Shown here: positions 7,369 to 16,141 of the stretch, piece after piece
Numbering within the stretch: the stretch's first letter is position 1
Layout of the letters: every line of letters starts with the position of its first letter
Source of the DNA: Bacillota bacterium
GTDB lineage: Bacteria; Bacillota; Clostridia; Lachnospirales; Lachnospiraceae
Assembly: GCA_023415635.1 (NCBI GenBank)
Contig: JAEZJV010000006.1
Location: 10,960-74,959 of the forward strand
Direction of reading: 5' to 3'
Length of the DNA: 64,000 nt
Notes under the pieces: model-generated
The model's input: only the letters and a program-made list of their open reading frames with translations
Told to the model about the DNA's origin: nothing
The model's database searches: none
Translations under genes and position numbers: made by a program

Positions 7369-9774
7369 CTATTTACCCAGAAGTTTTTTGATACCCTTAA
7401 AAGGATTTCCGTTGGCCAAGGCAATGATGCCTTCGAGCTTACGGTTATTTATTCCGCCAGCCATCTTCATGGAACGAAGCGGCATCTCCAGGATGGATTT
7501 CTCAAACATTAATACCATGGTCGGATCAGGAGAGGTATCGCCGCTGAGCATCTTAGTCATTGACCTCTTCACTATGTAGCAGAGAATTTTGCCTATGAAA
7601 GTATCCTTGATATCACCTAGGGTGGAGTTTCTGTTATAGGGCTTACCGAAATGATCCTTTTTCGGGGTATAACCTAACAAGGTGATAAATTGCTCATCGC
7701 TGATCTGAAGCGGGCAGGAGAGATGATTGTATTCGGTTAGCCTTTGGTATTGCTCTGCCAGAAGAATTTCCTTGCCGTCCCCTGTAAGGGTAATGAAAGC
7801 ATTAAGGCGAATATCCGTACTGGAAGCTCCAATCAGCAATTCATAGGCACCGCCCTCAACACACCAATCCTTCGCTTCGGTATTGTAATATGCAAAGCTG
7901 CGTTGATTAAGCAGCATTGTCACCTTTTTGCATTCGCCCGCTTCCAGATATATTTTAGCGAAGCCCTTTAGCTCCTTCTCAGCACGGAATAGCTTTGAAG
8001 CAGCACAGTGTACATATAATTGAACAACCTCTGCACCTGCTACCGTTCCGGTATTAGTTATGTCTACGCTGACTTTATAACAATAAGGAGCATACTCCTC
8101 CACTTCAAGACCGCTGTATTTAAAGGTTGTATAGGATAAGCCGTAGCCAAAGGGGAATGTAACAGATTGCTTTACTTTATCATAATAACGGTATCCCACA
8201 TAGATGCTTTCCCGGTATTGAACTGACTTCGAGGTACCTGGGAAATAGGAATAGCTTGAGTTATCCTGTAACGCTGCAGGGAAGGTCTCGGCCAGCTTTC
8301 CGCTGGGGTTAACCTTGCCGAGCAGTAAATCTGCGGTAGCACCTCCGCCTGCCTGGCCTGCCAGATACATAAGAAGGATACCTTTTACACTGTCCTTCCA
8401 GGGCATCAATACTGGTGAACCAAGCTGCAAGATAACGATGGTATTGGAGTTAACCTTTGCTACTTCCTCAATCAACTTATTATGACTTTCAGGCATATCC
8501 AAGGAGAGACGGTCAAAGCCCTCACTTTCATATTCATCTGGTAGACCTGCAAAAATAAGTACGTAATCGCTGTTCTTCGCCAGCTCGCAGGCCTCCTTGA
8601 TCTGAGCCGGATCCGCCGTCTTCCTTCCGAGCGTATAACCATCGCTATAGGAAGCATTTACACCGGCTTCTATTAAGGCGTCGTAGGGATTGTCTAGAAG
8701 AGTTGGATTGATACGGCTGCTACCAGCACCCTGATATCTCGCCTTTTTAGCCATCTGGCCTATGACAGCTATCTTTGAGGTAGGACAGATTGGCAGGATT
8801 GCATCGGCATTTTTTAAAAGTACTGCAGACTTTCCTGCAATTTCGCGAGCAAGAGCGTGATGCTCCTTATCCTTATTACCTGGATTGGTTTTTTTCTCCT
8901 GACCCTTCAAAATAAGCTCGGTAACACGTTGTGCACAGAGATCTAATTCCTCAAGGGATAAGGACCCATCATTTACGGCTGCTACCAGTTCCGCATCCGT
9001 CTCAGTATTTACGGCAGGCATCTCCAGATCCATACCGGCTCTTACACCCTGTACACGATCATTCACTGCACCCCAATCACTGATAACAAGACCTTCATAA
9101 CCCCATTCCTTTCTCAGAATATCGGTGAGCAGATATTTATGATCACAACCAAAGATGCCGTTAATTTTATTATAGCTTGCCATCACTGTCCAGGGCTTCG
9201 ATTTCTTCACGGCTGTCTCAAAGGCAGTCAGATAGATTTCTCGAAGAGCACGCTCATCAACAACAGAATCGACTGTCATACGTGCTGTCTCCTGATTATT
9301 TACGGCATAATGCTTCAAGGATGTACCGACATTTTTGCTTTGTATTCCCTTAATCAGAGCGGCTGCCATCTCACCTGCGAGATACGGGTCCTCACTGAAG
9401 TATTCAAAATTACGCCCGCAGAGAGGACTTCTCTTAATGTTGGTTCCCGGTCCGAGAATAACGGATACATCCTCACTAATGCATTTTTCACCAAGCGCCT
9501 CGCCCATTCTCTCCAGAAGCTCCGGGTCGAAGCTGCAGGATGTTGCACTTGCTGTCGGAAAGCTGGTGGCAGGGACGCTTTTATTTAAGCCCAGGTGATC
9601 GGCATTCCCGGCTTGCTTACGAAGTCCGTGGGGGCCGTCAGTAACCATAATAGAAGTCAGACCTAACCGGTCTATACTTTTCAGATTCCAGAAGTTCTTA
9701 CCGCTGCAGAGGCTGGCCTTCTCCTCCAGAGACATCTGCATTACAAGTTCCTTTGCTTTTACTTTATAATCCAT
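7369..9774 (-). CDS. bglX-like: Glycoside hydrolase family 3 beta-glucosidase
   Basis: An 801-residue intracellular enzyme (no signal peptide). The N-terminal TIM barrel contains MVTDGPHGLR, KHYAVNNQET (sugar-binding Lys-His) and the nucleophile region GLVISDWGAV near residue 233. It is followed by an alpha/beta sandwich with the AGLPDEYESEGFDR loop that carries the usual acid/base Glu, then a fibronectin III-like domain (VDITNTGTVAGAEVVQLYV). A further C-terminal stretch of about 110 residues is basic and Met-rich and not part of the core. It should release glucose from beta-glucosides or cello-oligosaccharides. Start ATG 9774 is ten bases after GGAGG; the ATG at 9792 has no site. It is divergent from an AraC regulator that probably controls it. 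Confidence 0.9.
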   Translation of the reverse strand: MDYKVKAKELVMQMSLEEKASLCSGKNFWNLKSIDRLGLTSIMVTDGPHGLRKQAGNADHLGLNKSVPATSFPTASATSCSFDPELLERMGEALGEKCISEDVSVILGPGTNIKRSPLCGRNFEYFSEDPYLAGEMAAALIKGIQSKNVGTSLKHYAVNNQETARMTVDSVVDERALREIYLTAFETAVKKSKPWTVMASYNKINGIFGCDHKYLLTDILRKEWGYEGLVISDWGAVNDRVQGVRAGMDLEMPAVNTETDAELVAAVNDGSLSLEELDLCAQRVTELILKGQEKKTNPGNKDKEHHALAREIAGKSAVLLKNADAILPICPTSKIAVIGQMAKKARYQGAGSSRINPTLLDNPYDALIEAGVNASYSDGYTLGRKTADPAQIKEACELAKNSDYVLIFAGLPDEYESEGFDRLSLDMPESHNKLIEEVAKVNSNTIVILQLGSPVLMPWKDSVKGILLMYLAGQAGGGATADLLLGKVNPSGKLAETFPAALQDNSSYSYFPGTSKSVQYRESIYVGYRYYDKVKQSVTFPFGYGLSYTTFKYSGLEVEEYAPYCYKVSVDITNTGTVAGAEVVQLYVHCAASKLFRAEKELKGFAKIYLEAGECKKVTMLLNQRSFAYYNTEAKDWCVEGGAYELLIGASSTDIRLNAFITLTGDGKEILLAEQYQRLTEYNHLSCPLQISDEQFITLLGYTPKKDHFGKPYNRNSTLGDIKDTFIGKILCYIVKRSMTKMLSGDTSPDPTMVLMFEKSILEMPLRSMKMAGGINNRKLEGIIALANGNPFKGIKKLLGK

Positions 9775-9950
9775 CAGCAATATACCTCCCATAATTAAGT
9801 GATTCCGGCTTACTTCTTATATTAATTCACTTTAATATTATCAAAACTATCATAAAAAACTATCTTATTCTTAAGATATTTATCCTGTTTTTAATATAAT
9901 TTCTATGGTAGACTATTGATATACGATGGAGTACATTGGGGGTGATACTG

Positions 9951-10736
9951 GTGAAGGTGAAGCTTGATATCAAGAACATAAAAGAAATCCCGGTCAGCGA
10001 GCCTCCACAGGATGTATTGAAGGCTTACCGTGAGGCGATGTTCGAACAGAGAGAGACACTGAAAGGCAACATGATTTACCGATTGGAAAAGGAGTTGTTT
10101 GATTGCGTCAGAAGCGGAAATACGGAAGTCCTGAATCATGTTTTCGGGAAGATCTCTATTAACGGTCATTATGTAGGATATCTTTCCAGAGATCCTCTTC
10201 GTCAGGTGCAGTATATCTTTGTATCCGGCATTGCTTTAGCGACCAGAAGCGCTATTGAAGGGGGAATGCCTGAAATCGAAGCCTATAATCTGAGCGACGT
10301 ATATATCCAGAAGGTAGATGTCTGCAAAAATACTGACGAGGTAAACAGGCTTTTTGTTGTGGCAATTTATGATTTTACCAAGAGAGTCAAAAAACTGAAA
10401 AAACAGAAGGCATACTCCTATCCGGTTGACAGATGCATTGCATACATTCTGGATCATCTGCATTACCAGATTACCTTGACCCAGCTTTCAAAGTACTGCG
10501 GACTGACACCCCAGTATCTATCTTCGCTGTTTCATAAGGAAACAGGTATGACAATACGAGATTATATTTTAAATGAGAGACTGGAGGTGGCAAAGCAGAT
10601 GCTAACCTATTCTGAAGCAGGGATTCAGGAAATTTCGAATAATCTGGCATTCAGCAGTCATTCTAACTTTACGATGCATTTCAGAAAAAGGTTCAACATG
10701 ACCCCAAGAGAATATCGGCAGGGAAGGCAAAGCTGA
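9951..10736 (+). CDS. AraC-family transcriptional regulator
   Basis: About 262 residues. The N-terminal 150 residues form a sensing domain with no motif I can name (MIYRLEKELFDCVRSGNTEV). The last 105 are two AraC helix-turn-helix motifs (LTQLSKYCGLTPQYLSSLFH and IQEISNNLAFSSHSNFTMHF) ending in the family tail FNMTPREYRQG. GTG at 9951 is chosen because GGGGGTGAT lies just upstream; earlier in-frame TTG or GTG codons lie inside that site. Divergent orientation, 176 bases from the GH3 gene, makes it the likely activator of beta-glucosidase expression (inference). Confidence 0.85.
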   Translation: MKVKLDIKNIKEIPVSEPPQDVLKAYREAMFEQRETLKGNMIYRLEKELFDCVRSGNTEVLNHVFGKISINGHYVGYLSRDPLRQVQYIFVSGIALATRSAIEGGMPEIEAYNLSDVYIQKVDVCKNTDEVNRLFVVAIYDFTKRVKKLKKQKAYSYPVDRCIAYILDHLHYQITLTQLSKYCGLTPQYLSSLFHKETGMTIRDYILNERLEVAKQMLTYSEAGIQEISNNLAFSSHSNFTMHFRKRFNMTPREYRQGRQS

Positions 10737-10789
10737 GGATACGAACTATAACGGTAGGGCTTCAAAGTAACCCGTTCCCGAAGCCGGAT

Positions 10790-11659
10790 TTAAATATGGT
10801 TATTATACAAAGCATATTTCTTCGGCGATACGCCTACAGTTTTAGTAAAGGCCTTCAGAAACGTACTATAATCCATGAAGCCGCATCGCTCACAGACTTC
10901 ATTTACACTGACACCTTCGGATAAAAGAGCTTTGGCGATGCTGATTCTGCGGCCGATCAGATATTTGTTCACGGTCGTACCGGTGGATTGCTTAAAGATA
11001 CGGCAGATAAACGATTTGCTGAGGAAGAAGGTATCCGCCAGCTGTTGTAATGTAATCGGAGAATTAATATTGACATTAATATATTCCATCAGATCATTGA
11101 CCTGTTTATCGTACTGAAAGCTAGGGCTATCTGAAAAGTCCTTCTTTTGCTGGGTGGACAGGAATTCTTTGTTCAGAAACACCATGAGTTCCGTAAAAGC
11201 CAGCTTCTCCAGGATATCTTCGGCATAGCCGGATAAGCTGGTCAGCTTATGGATATAATATAAGAATCGCTGCTGGCGGCTTTTATCCAGAGATACCCTA
11301 TGGGAAAAACCGGAATCCCGATAGGTGAAGCAATACTCAAGCTCTGTTTTTTCTGTAGATATGGACCTCAGAAAATCCGGATAAATAGAAAGAACAATCC
11401 GTTCATGTTCGGTCTGGTCAATCTGTGTCAGGTAATGGCTCTCGTATTGATTGATAAAAAAGAGATCTCCCGGTTGAATGATATAGGTTCTGTTGTCAAT
11501 CAGATATTGCTTTCCACCTGAAATGGAATAATACACCTCATAACAGTCGTGAATGTGCAGATCCATTGTTTTTTCTTCAAAATAGAGATGGGCAACCGAA
11601 AAGTATTTATTATTGATGCAGGTTTCTATTGCTGCCTTGTTGGAATTTAATGTTTTCAT
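10790..11659 (-). CDS. AraC-family regulator with cupin sensor domain
   Basis: A 289-residue regulator of the RhaR/MsmR type. The N-terminal half is a cupin-like sugar-sensing domain (HIHDCYEVYYSISGGKQYLI then IIQPGDLFFINQYESHYL). The C-terminal half holds two helix-turn-helix motifs (LQQLADTFFLSKSFICRIFK and VNEVCERCGFMDYSTFLKAF) and the tail VGVSPKKYALYNN. ATG 11659 has the strong site GAAGGAGGTAAAG; a longer frame to 11695 lacks one. It converges on the preceding AraC gene and has no transporter or sugar hydrolase directly beside it, so its target is unknown. Confidence 0.85.
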   Translation of the reverse strand: MKTLNSNKAAIETCINNKYFSVAHLYFEEKTMDLHIHDCYEVYYSISGGKQYLIDNRTYIIQPGDLFFINQYESHYLTQIDQTEHERIVLSIYPDFLRSISTEKTELEYCFTYRDSGFSHRVSLDKSRQQRFLYYIHKLTSLSGYAEDILEKLAFTELMVFLNKEFLSTQQKKDFSDSPSFQYDKQVNDLMEYINVNINSPITLQQLADTFFLSKSFICRIFKQSTGTTVNKYLIGRRISIAKALLSEGVSVNEVCERCGFMDYSTFLKAFTKTVGVSPKKYALYNNHI

Positions 11660-11921
11660 CTTTACCTCCTTCCGAAGTGGAATATTGCCGCACATGCCAG
11701 GTTGCAGGCTTATCGGTGGTATATTAGTATTTATTGTACCATCTAACCTCTATAATTTCAAGATATATGATAGTGATCGGCAAACAGCGCCAAAATAGCT
11801 TCCTCCGACACCATAAGTATTTTCTGGACTGTACATGGAAGAATCCAGCAGGTATAATGATATTGGTTGTTGTGTGCAAAAGGCTAAGACTTTAGAAAGA
11901 ATTCGGAAATGAGGCATTACT

Positions 11922-12494
11922 ATGTTTACGATTATGATAAAACTGGTCGAGGTAGATTACGAGAAGCTGGCAGCACGGTTTGCTCCAGGCCCTATTGCAA
12001 GGGGGCTGATTAAGCTGCTTCCGGGATCGGTTACAAATAAAGCGGCCTATCATCTGGTACTGCGTAGCCGGGACCGTTTTCAATTATTTATGAATCAGGC
12101 CCTCGAGAAATCCTTGCAGGGTGTGAAGGTAAGAGCTTTTAGGTTTCTGGATACGGAAAAGGAGGTATATGAGATGTTAAAATTAGAGATTGAGTTGAAA
12201 CAAGTTGACTATAATTCTGTTATAACTCAGCTGCTTCCTAAGCTGCTTACGGGTATGTCCTCCCAGCCCGGAAAGACTGGTCAGCTGGGGAAATTACTCC
12301 TAAGCCTGGGGGAAAAGCCGGACAGGATGCTGACAGCAGCCCTTAACCTCCTGTCACAGGAGGAGAAGGACGAATTGCTTGAACAGATATTCGATATCTA
12401 TCGGGAGGATATCATCGAAGGGTTAAATCGTGCTGCAGTACAACAGAATATAGCAGCCGTGATTGCAGAAGTAAAACTATCGAAGGACAGCTGA
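11922..12494 (+). CDS. Conserved-looking protein of unknown function with an internal repeat
   Basis: 190 residues, no signal peptide or membrane segment, no family recognised. It appears to contain two related halves: VEVDYEKLAARFAPG with GLIKLLPG near the start, and LKQVDYNSVITQLLPKLLTG from about residue 92. It is rich in Leu and Lys and probably all-helical. GAGG lies about eight bases before the ATG. It sits between two AraC-type regulators transcribed from the other strand, converging on the second with only 10 bases between stop codons. Function not inferred. Confidence 0.55.
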   Translation: MFTIMIKLVEVDYEKLAARFAPGPIARGLIKLLPGSVTNKAAYHLVLRSRDRFQLFMNQALEKSLQGVKVRAFRFLDTEKEVYEMLKLEIELKQVDYNSVITQLLPKLLTGMSSQPGKTGQLGKLLLSLGEKPDRMLTAALNLLSQEEKDELLEQIFDIYREDIIEGLNRAAVQQNIAAVIAEVKLSKDS

Positions 12495-12504
12495 GTACCG
12501 TAGA

Positions 12505-13398
12505 TTACCCTAACGTCGTAATCGGGAAATACAGAGTACATTCACAGTAATGCTTATTACAGCTGGTATAATTGATATACTCAAAGCGAAAGGTTTCATC
12601 CAGTTGAATTTCCATGGTTGGCATCCAGACTTCAAAGACATATCTCCAGATTGATTGCAGGGTTTTTGAGGATATCTCTTCCGGGCTGTGCGCTCCTATG
12701 TACTTAAAAACACCGTATTTGTGCGGCTTGATATGTCTGATCTTCATATGAGGAGGCACAATGCTGTTACTATCCACCTTGACGGAGGGTTGATAGAGGG
12801 TATAACTCTGATGCTTACCCAGAACAATCGTTAATCCATAGTAAGAATCCTTTTCCACAGGATTTAGAATTTCCGTTCGGCGATTATGGTAGAAATCAAC
12901 ACCATAGCGGTTGGCTGTATGATTTTTATAGTTATCAACAATATCAACCCTGTATTCAATTCCAGCAAGGCTAAAGGGAGGTAGGATTACAATTGATTCA
13001 TAGAAGATTAATCCTTCCCCTGCAAGATTCATGAACTCTGCATTAAAACGATCCAGTATCTTTAGCGGAGTAGGATTTCGACGCCATTGCGAGGGGGTCA
13101 TATTATACTCCTCCTTAAAAACCCGCTTATAAGTACGTTCACTTCCGAAGGAGTACTTGGTGGAGATGAATTCTATACTGTATCTGTCATCTAGAAGATC
13201 CGTAAGGGAAACGGCAATTCTCCTTCGTCGTACATACTCCATTAAGCCTGTGGAAGTAGCACCCTTCCAGATCCGTAGCAGATGGAATTTTGATACATTG
13301 ATATTTTTCGCAATGCGATCAAGATTAATCTCCTCCAGTAAATTATCTTCGATATATTCTGTTGTATTCTTGATGATTTCCAGAAGATAATGCTTCAT
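12505..13398 (-). CDS. AraC-family regulator with C-terminal GyrI-like effector domain
   Basis: About 297 residues. Here the DNA-binding part comes first: LDRIAKNINVSKFHLLRIWK and IEFISTKYSFGSERTYKRVF, closing with EYNMTPSQWRRNPTP. The C-terminal 170 residues resemble the Rob/SoxS-associated GyrI-like small-molecule domain (FYESIVILPPFSLAGIEYRV and HIKPHKYGVFKYIGAHSPEE). Such proteins sense hydrophobic drugs or metabolites. ATG 13398 follows GGAGC with nine-base spacing and begins at the domain; a longer open frame to 13503 is low-complexity Tyr/Ile-rich sequence and is probably untranslated. No efflux pump is adjacent. Confidence 0.75.
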   Translation of the reverse strand: MKHYLLEIIKNTTEYIEDNLLEEINLDRIAKNINVSKFHLLRIWKGATSTGLMEYVRRRRIAVSLTDLLDDRYSIEFISTKYSFGSERTYKRVFKEEYNMTPSQWRRNPTPLKILDRFNAEFMNLAGEGLIFYESIVILPPFSLAGIEYRVDIVDNYKNHTANRYGVDFYHNRRTEILNPVEKDSYYGLTIVLGKHQSYTLYQPSVKVDSNSIVPPHMKIRHIKPHKYGVFKYIGAHSPEEISSKTLQSIWRYVFEVWMPTMEIQLDETFRFEYINYTSCNKHYCECTLYFPITTLG

Positions 13399-13585
13399 GC
13401 TCTTCAGCTCCAATTCAGCAATTTTTGTACTCGTTGGTACAATATTTATTGTATAATAGATGTACTGCATTGAATAGAACAAATTTTTGATATAATAATT
13501 CATTTTGTTAAAAAAATCAATGTATTTTTATATAATAAAGATAAAGTAAGATATATTAGGTATAAACATGCCATAATATATAGGG

Positions 13586-13730
13586 CACTGTGTAACATAG
13601 TGTATCGCTTGCAGAGGGAAGAAACCCTCTACGTGTCAAGGGGCTGCCAGATTGACGGCGCCGGGGAGAAGAATAAAATAGAAGCGGATAAAGGAAGCTG
13701 TATCAGGGGTGATACAGCTTCCTGCTTTTG
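13586..13730 (+). ncRNA. Candidate structured RNA ending in an intrinsic terminator
   Basis: In the 556-base gap before ndh2, consecutive hairpins follow each other: CACTGTG/CATAGTG (13586-13602), AGAGGG/CCCTCT (13613-13630), GTCAA/TTGAC (13635-13656) flanking a GC-rich GGGGCTGCCAG segment and GGCGCCGGGG, then a perfect 14-base hairpin (13692-13723, loop GGGG) followed by GCTTTTG. The block is far more GC-rich than its AT-rich flanks and a separate promoter for ndh2 lies downstream at 13782. It may be a small RNA or the aptamer of a prematurely terminated leader. I compared it with common riboswitch consensus motifs from memory and found no match. A possible 61-codon frame here lacks a ribosome site. 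Confidence 0.45.
13692..13727 (+). terminator. Intrinsic terminator of the candidate structured RNA
   Basis: AGGAAGCTGTATCA (13692-13705), loop GGGG and TGATACAGCTTCCT (13710-13723) form a perfect 14-base stem, followed by GCTTTTG. Confidence 0.65.
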
Positions 13731-13781
13731 TCTGGATAAAAATATACAGCAGAAGATTATGGGCTCAGTAATCGACAAGAA

Positions 13782-13810
13782 TTGACAAATAGTTCATAAT
13801 ACGGTATTCT
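13782..13810 (+). promoter_or_regulatory. Probable promoter of the electron-transfer operon
   Basis: A perfect TTGACA (13782-13787), 17-base spacer and TATTCT (13805-13810). It lies after the RNA terminator and 250 bases before the ndh2 ATG, so the operon probably has its own start site and a long AT-rich leader. Other TATAAT-like boxes occur in the leader (for example near 13829). Confidence 0.5.
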
Positions 13811-14059
13811 ATTCCTATTAGCATTGTATAATATGTAAAACTGATAGATGAGCAATATGTAATTAGTAATCATAATGACTATTTTTATTATTTATATTTT
13901 CAAAACTTCAATAATGTGGTATACTAATGGAGATAAATGTAACCATTAGTTATAAAAGCTAATATTACACTATGATTTGAATTGCCATAAAGGTATCAAA
14001 TATTTACAAACTTTTCGTATATACTAATTTATGTATGAAATATTCAATAAGGAGTAGAC

Positions 14060-16141
14060 ATGGAAAAGAGAGTAGTGATTGTAGGTGCAGGTTATGCCGG
14101 GATACTTACCGCCAAAAAATTAGCTAGGAAATGTAGGAAGCACAAAGATATCAGCATTACCATTATTGATAAGAATCCATTTCACACCATGCTAACAGAG
14201 CTTCATGAAGTGGCAGCGAACCGCGTGGATGAGGATAGTATCAAAATTGATTTAAAGAAGGTATTTGCAGGCCGCCGGGTTAATGTGAAGCTGGATACGG
14301 TTACTTCAATTGACTTTGAGAAGCGCAATGTAATAGGAGAGAATGAGGTCTATCCCTTTGATTATTTGGTCCTATCCGCAGGATCAAAGCCTACCTTCTA
14401 TGGGGTTCCCGGAGCAGAAGAGTTTTCCTTTAAGCTGTGGTCCTATGACGATGCAGTGATTTTACGAGAACATATTCACGAAACCTTCCGTAAGGCTTCC
14501 CGTGAGACGAACCGGGAAGAAAGAAGAAGACTGCTCACCTTCTACGTGGTAGGTGCAGGCTTTACCGGAGTAGAGATGATCGGAGAGCTGGCAGAATATA
14601 TTCCGATTTTATGTGAAAAATTCAATATAGAGCGTGATGAAATAACGTTGGTAGATGTGGATGGATTAAGCCGTCCAATTCCAAACCTGACAGAGAAGCT
14701 TTCCGCTAAGGTAGCAAGACGCCTCGAGAAGATGGGAGTAAAGCTTATCATGAATGCGCTTGTAACTAGGATCGAAAGCGATTCTATCGAGCTGAAGCTT
14801 CAGGATAAGACGACTAAGATCAAGGCGGGTACCATCATATGGGCAGCGGGAATCCAGAGCAATGATGTGATTCAGAAAACAGGAGATACTTTAGAAGTAA
14901 CCCGTGGAGGGCGTATTCAGGTAGATTCCTATCTTCGCTCTACCAAAGCTGAACATGTTTATGTCATTGGTGACAATATGTATTTCGTTGCTGAGGGTGA
15001 GGAACGTCCCGTACCTCAGATGGTTGAAAATTGTGAGCAGAGTTCAGAAGTGGCAGCCCATAATCTCGCCTGTGCCCTTCTGGGCGACGGAAAGATGAAG
15101 GAGTATAAACCGAAGTTCCATGGCGTTATGGTAAGTATCGGCGGAAGATATGGTATCTGTCATGTGGGCTTACCAAATCATTTCTTCAGTATGCCGTCCT
15201 TCTTTGCGATGTTTACGAAGCATTTTATTAATATTATTTACTATATCCAGGTACTTGGCTGGAATAAGGTTTTCCATTATATGAAGCATGAGTTCTTCAC
15301 AATACGTAACTGCCGAAGCTTTGTCGGAGGACATTTCTCCAACCGTACACCAAGCATTTTATTGGTGCCTTTAAGAGTATGGCTTGGTGCTGTATGGGCC
15401 TTTGAGGGTGTGAAGAAAATTGTGGAGGGCTGGTTAAATGTACCGAAGCTGGAAGGCTTCTTCGGTGGTGCAAATGCATGGTATAACAGCATACTATATC
15501 CCGCAGTCAATAATTCGAATCCGGATGCTATATCTTCTGCTACAACTGCAGCGGCAGATACACTGAATAAGGCCGTGACTGTGGTATCGACCCAGATGGC
15601 AAAAGCAATACCATTGGTAGCGGATGCCGCTTCCTCAGCAACGCCCGCGGAAGGTGCGGCAGATGCAGTGAATAATGCAGCTCAGACGGTAGGGCATGTG
15701 ATTTTTAATTTCGATTTTTTAGGATTAGTCAGATTCATCTTCGTCAGCGGTAAGCAGCTTGCTGATTCCGCTCTCAGTGATTATGCATTCAAGCTGGATA
15801 TTCCGGCGATGAATTGGTTCGTAAATCGTCTGATTTTACCGAATGACGGTGTTCAGATGTTTATGCAGATATTTATTGTTGTAGCTGAAATATTAATTGG
15901 ATTGGCACTGATAGGAGGATTATTTACAGCTCCTGCAGCAGCTTTTTCCCTGATACTGCAGTTTATGTTCGTATGTACTACAGGCTTGTATCTTGGAACC
16001 TTCTGGATGATTTTTGCCGGAATAGCTGTTTTGATTGGCGCAGGTAGATCCTTAGGACTTGATTATTACGCATATCCCGGTCTGAAGAAGCTGTGGAAGA
16101 AGCTCCCGTTCGTCAGAAAGTGGTATATTTATAATGACTAA
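14060..16141 (+). CDS. ndh2: Type II NADH dehydrogenase with C-terminal membrane domain (EET-type Ndh2)
   Basis: 693 residues. Residues 1-400 are a flavoprotein NADH:quinone oxidoreductase: the FAD Rossmann motif VVIVGAGYAGILTAKKL, the NADH motif FYVVGAGFTGVEMIGELAEY near residue 165, and the FAD-binding VYVIGDNMYFV near 300. The rest is an added membrane domain of several segments with DoxX-like character (LRVWLGAVWAFEGVKKI near 434; more segments at 595-670), interrupted by an Ala-rich soluble insert at about 487-547. Ordinary Ndh2 proteins are about 400 residues; Listeria Ndh2 dedicated to extracellular electron transfer also carries a C-terminal membrane extension. It should pass NADH electrons to a membrane quinone. 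AAGGAG precedes the ATG. It overlaps the next gene by eight bases. Confidence 0.88.
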   Translation: MEKRVVIVGAGYAGILTAKKLARKCRKHKDISITIIDKNPFHTMLTELHEVAANRVDEDSIKIDLKKVFAGRRVNVKLDTVTSIDFEKRNVIGENEVYPFDYLVLSAGSKPTFYGVPGAEEFSFKLWSYDDAVILREHIHETFRKASRETNREERRRLLTFYVVGAGFTGVEMIGELAEYIPILCEKFNIERDEITLVDVDGLSRPIPNLTEKLSAKVARRLEKMGVKLIMNALVTRIESDSIELKLQDKTTKIKAGTIIWAAGIQSNDVIQKTGDTLEVTRGGRIQVDSYLRSTKAEHVYVIGDNMYFVAEGEERPVPQMVENCEQSSEVAAHNLACALLGDGKMKEYKPKFHGVMVSIGGRYGICHVGLPNHFFSMPSFFAMFTKHFINIIYYIQVLGWNKVFHYMKHEFFTIRNCRSFVGGHFSNRTPSILLVPLRVWLGAVWAFEGVKKIVEGWLNVPKLEGFFGGANAWYNSILYPAVNNSNPDAISSATTAAADTLNKAVTVVSTQMAKAIPLVADAASSATPAEGAADAVNNAAQTVGHVIFNFDFLGLVRFIFVSGKQLADSALSDYAFKLDIPAMNWFVNRLILPNDGVQMFMQIFIVVAEILIGLALIGGLFTAPAAAFSLILQFMFVCTTGLYLGTFWMIFAGIAVLIGAGRSLGLDYYAYPGLKKLWKKLPFVRKWYIYND

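Noticed and set aside
13600..13785. Plus-strand 61-codon frame
   Set aside because: It runs through the hairpins and terminator of the candidate RNA and lacks a ribosome site.
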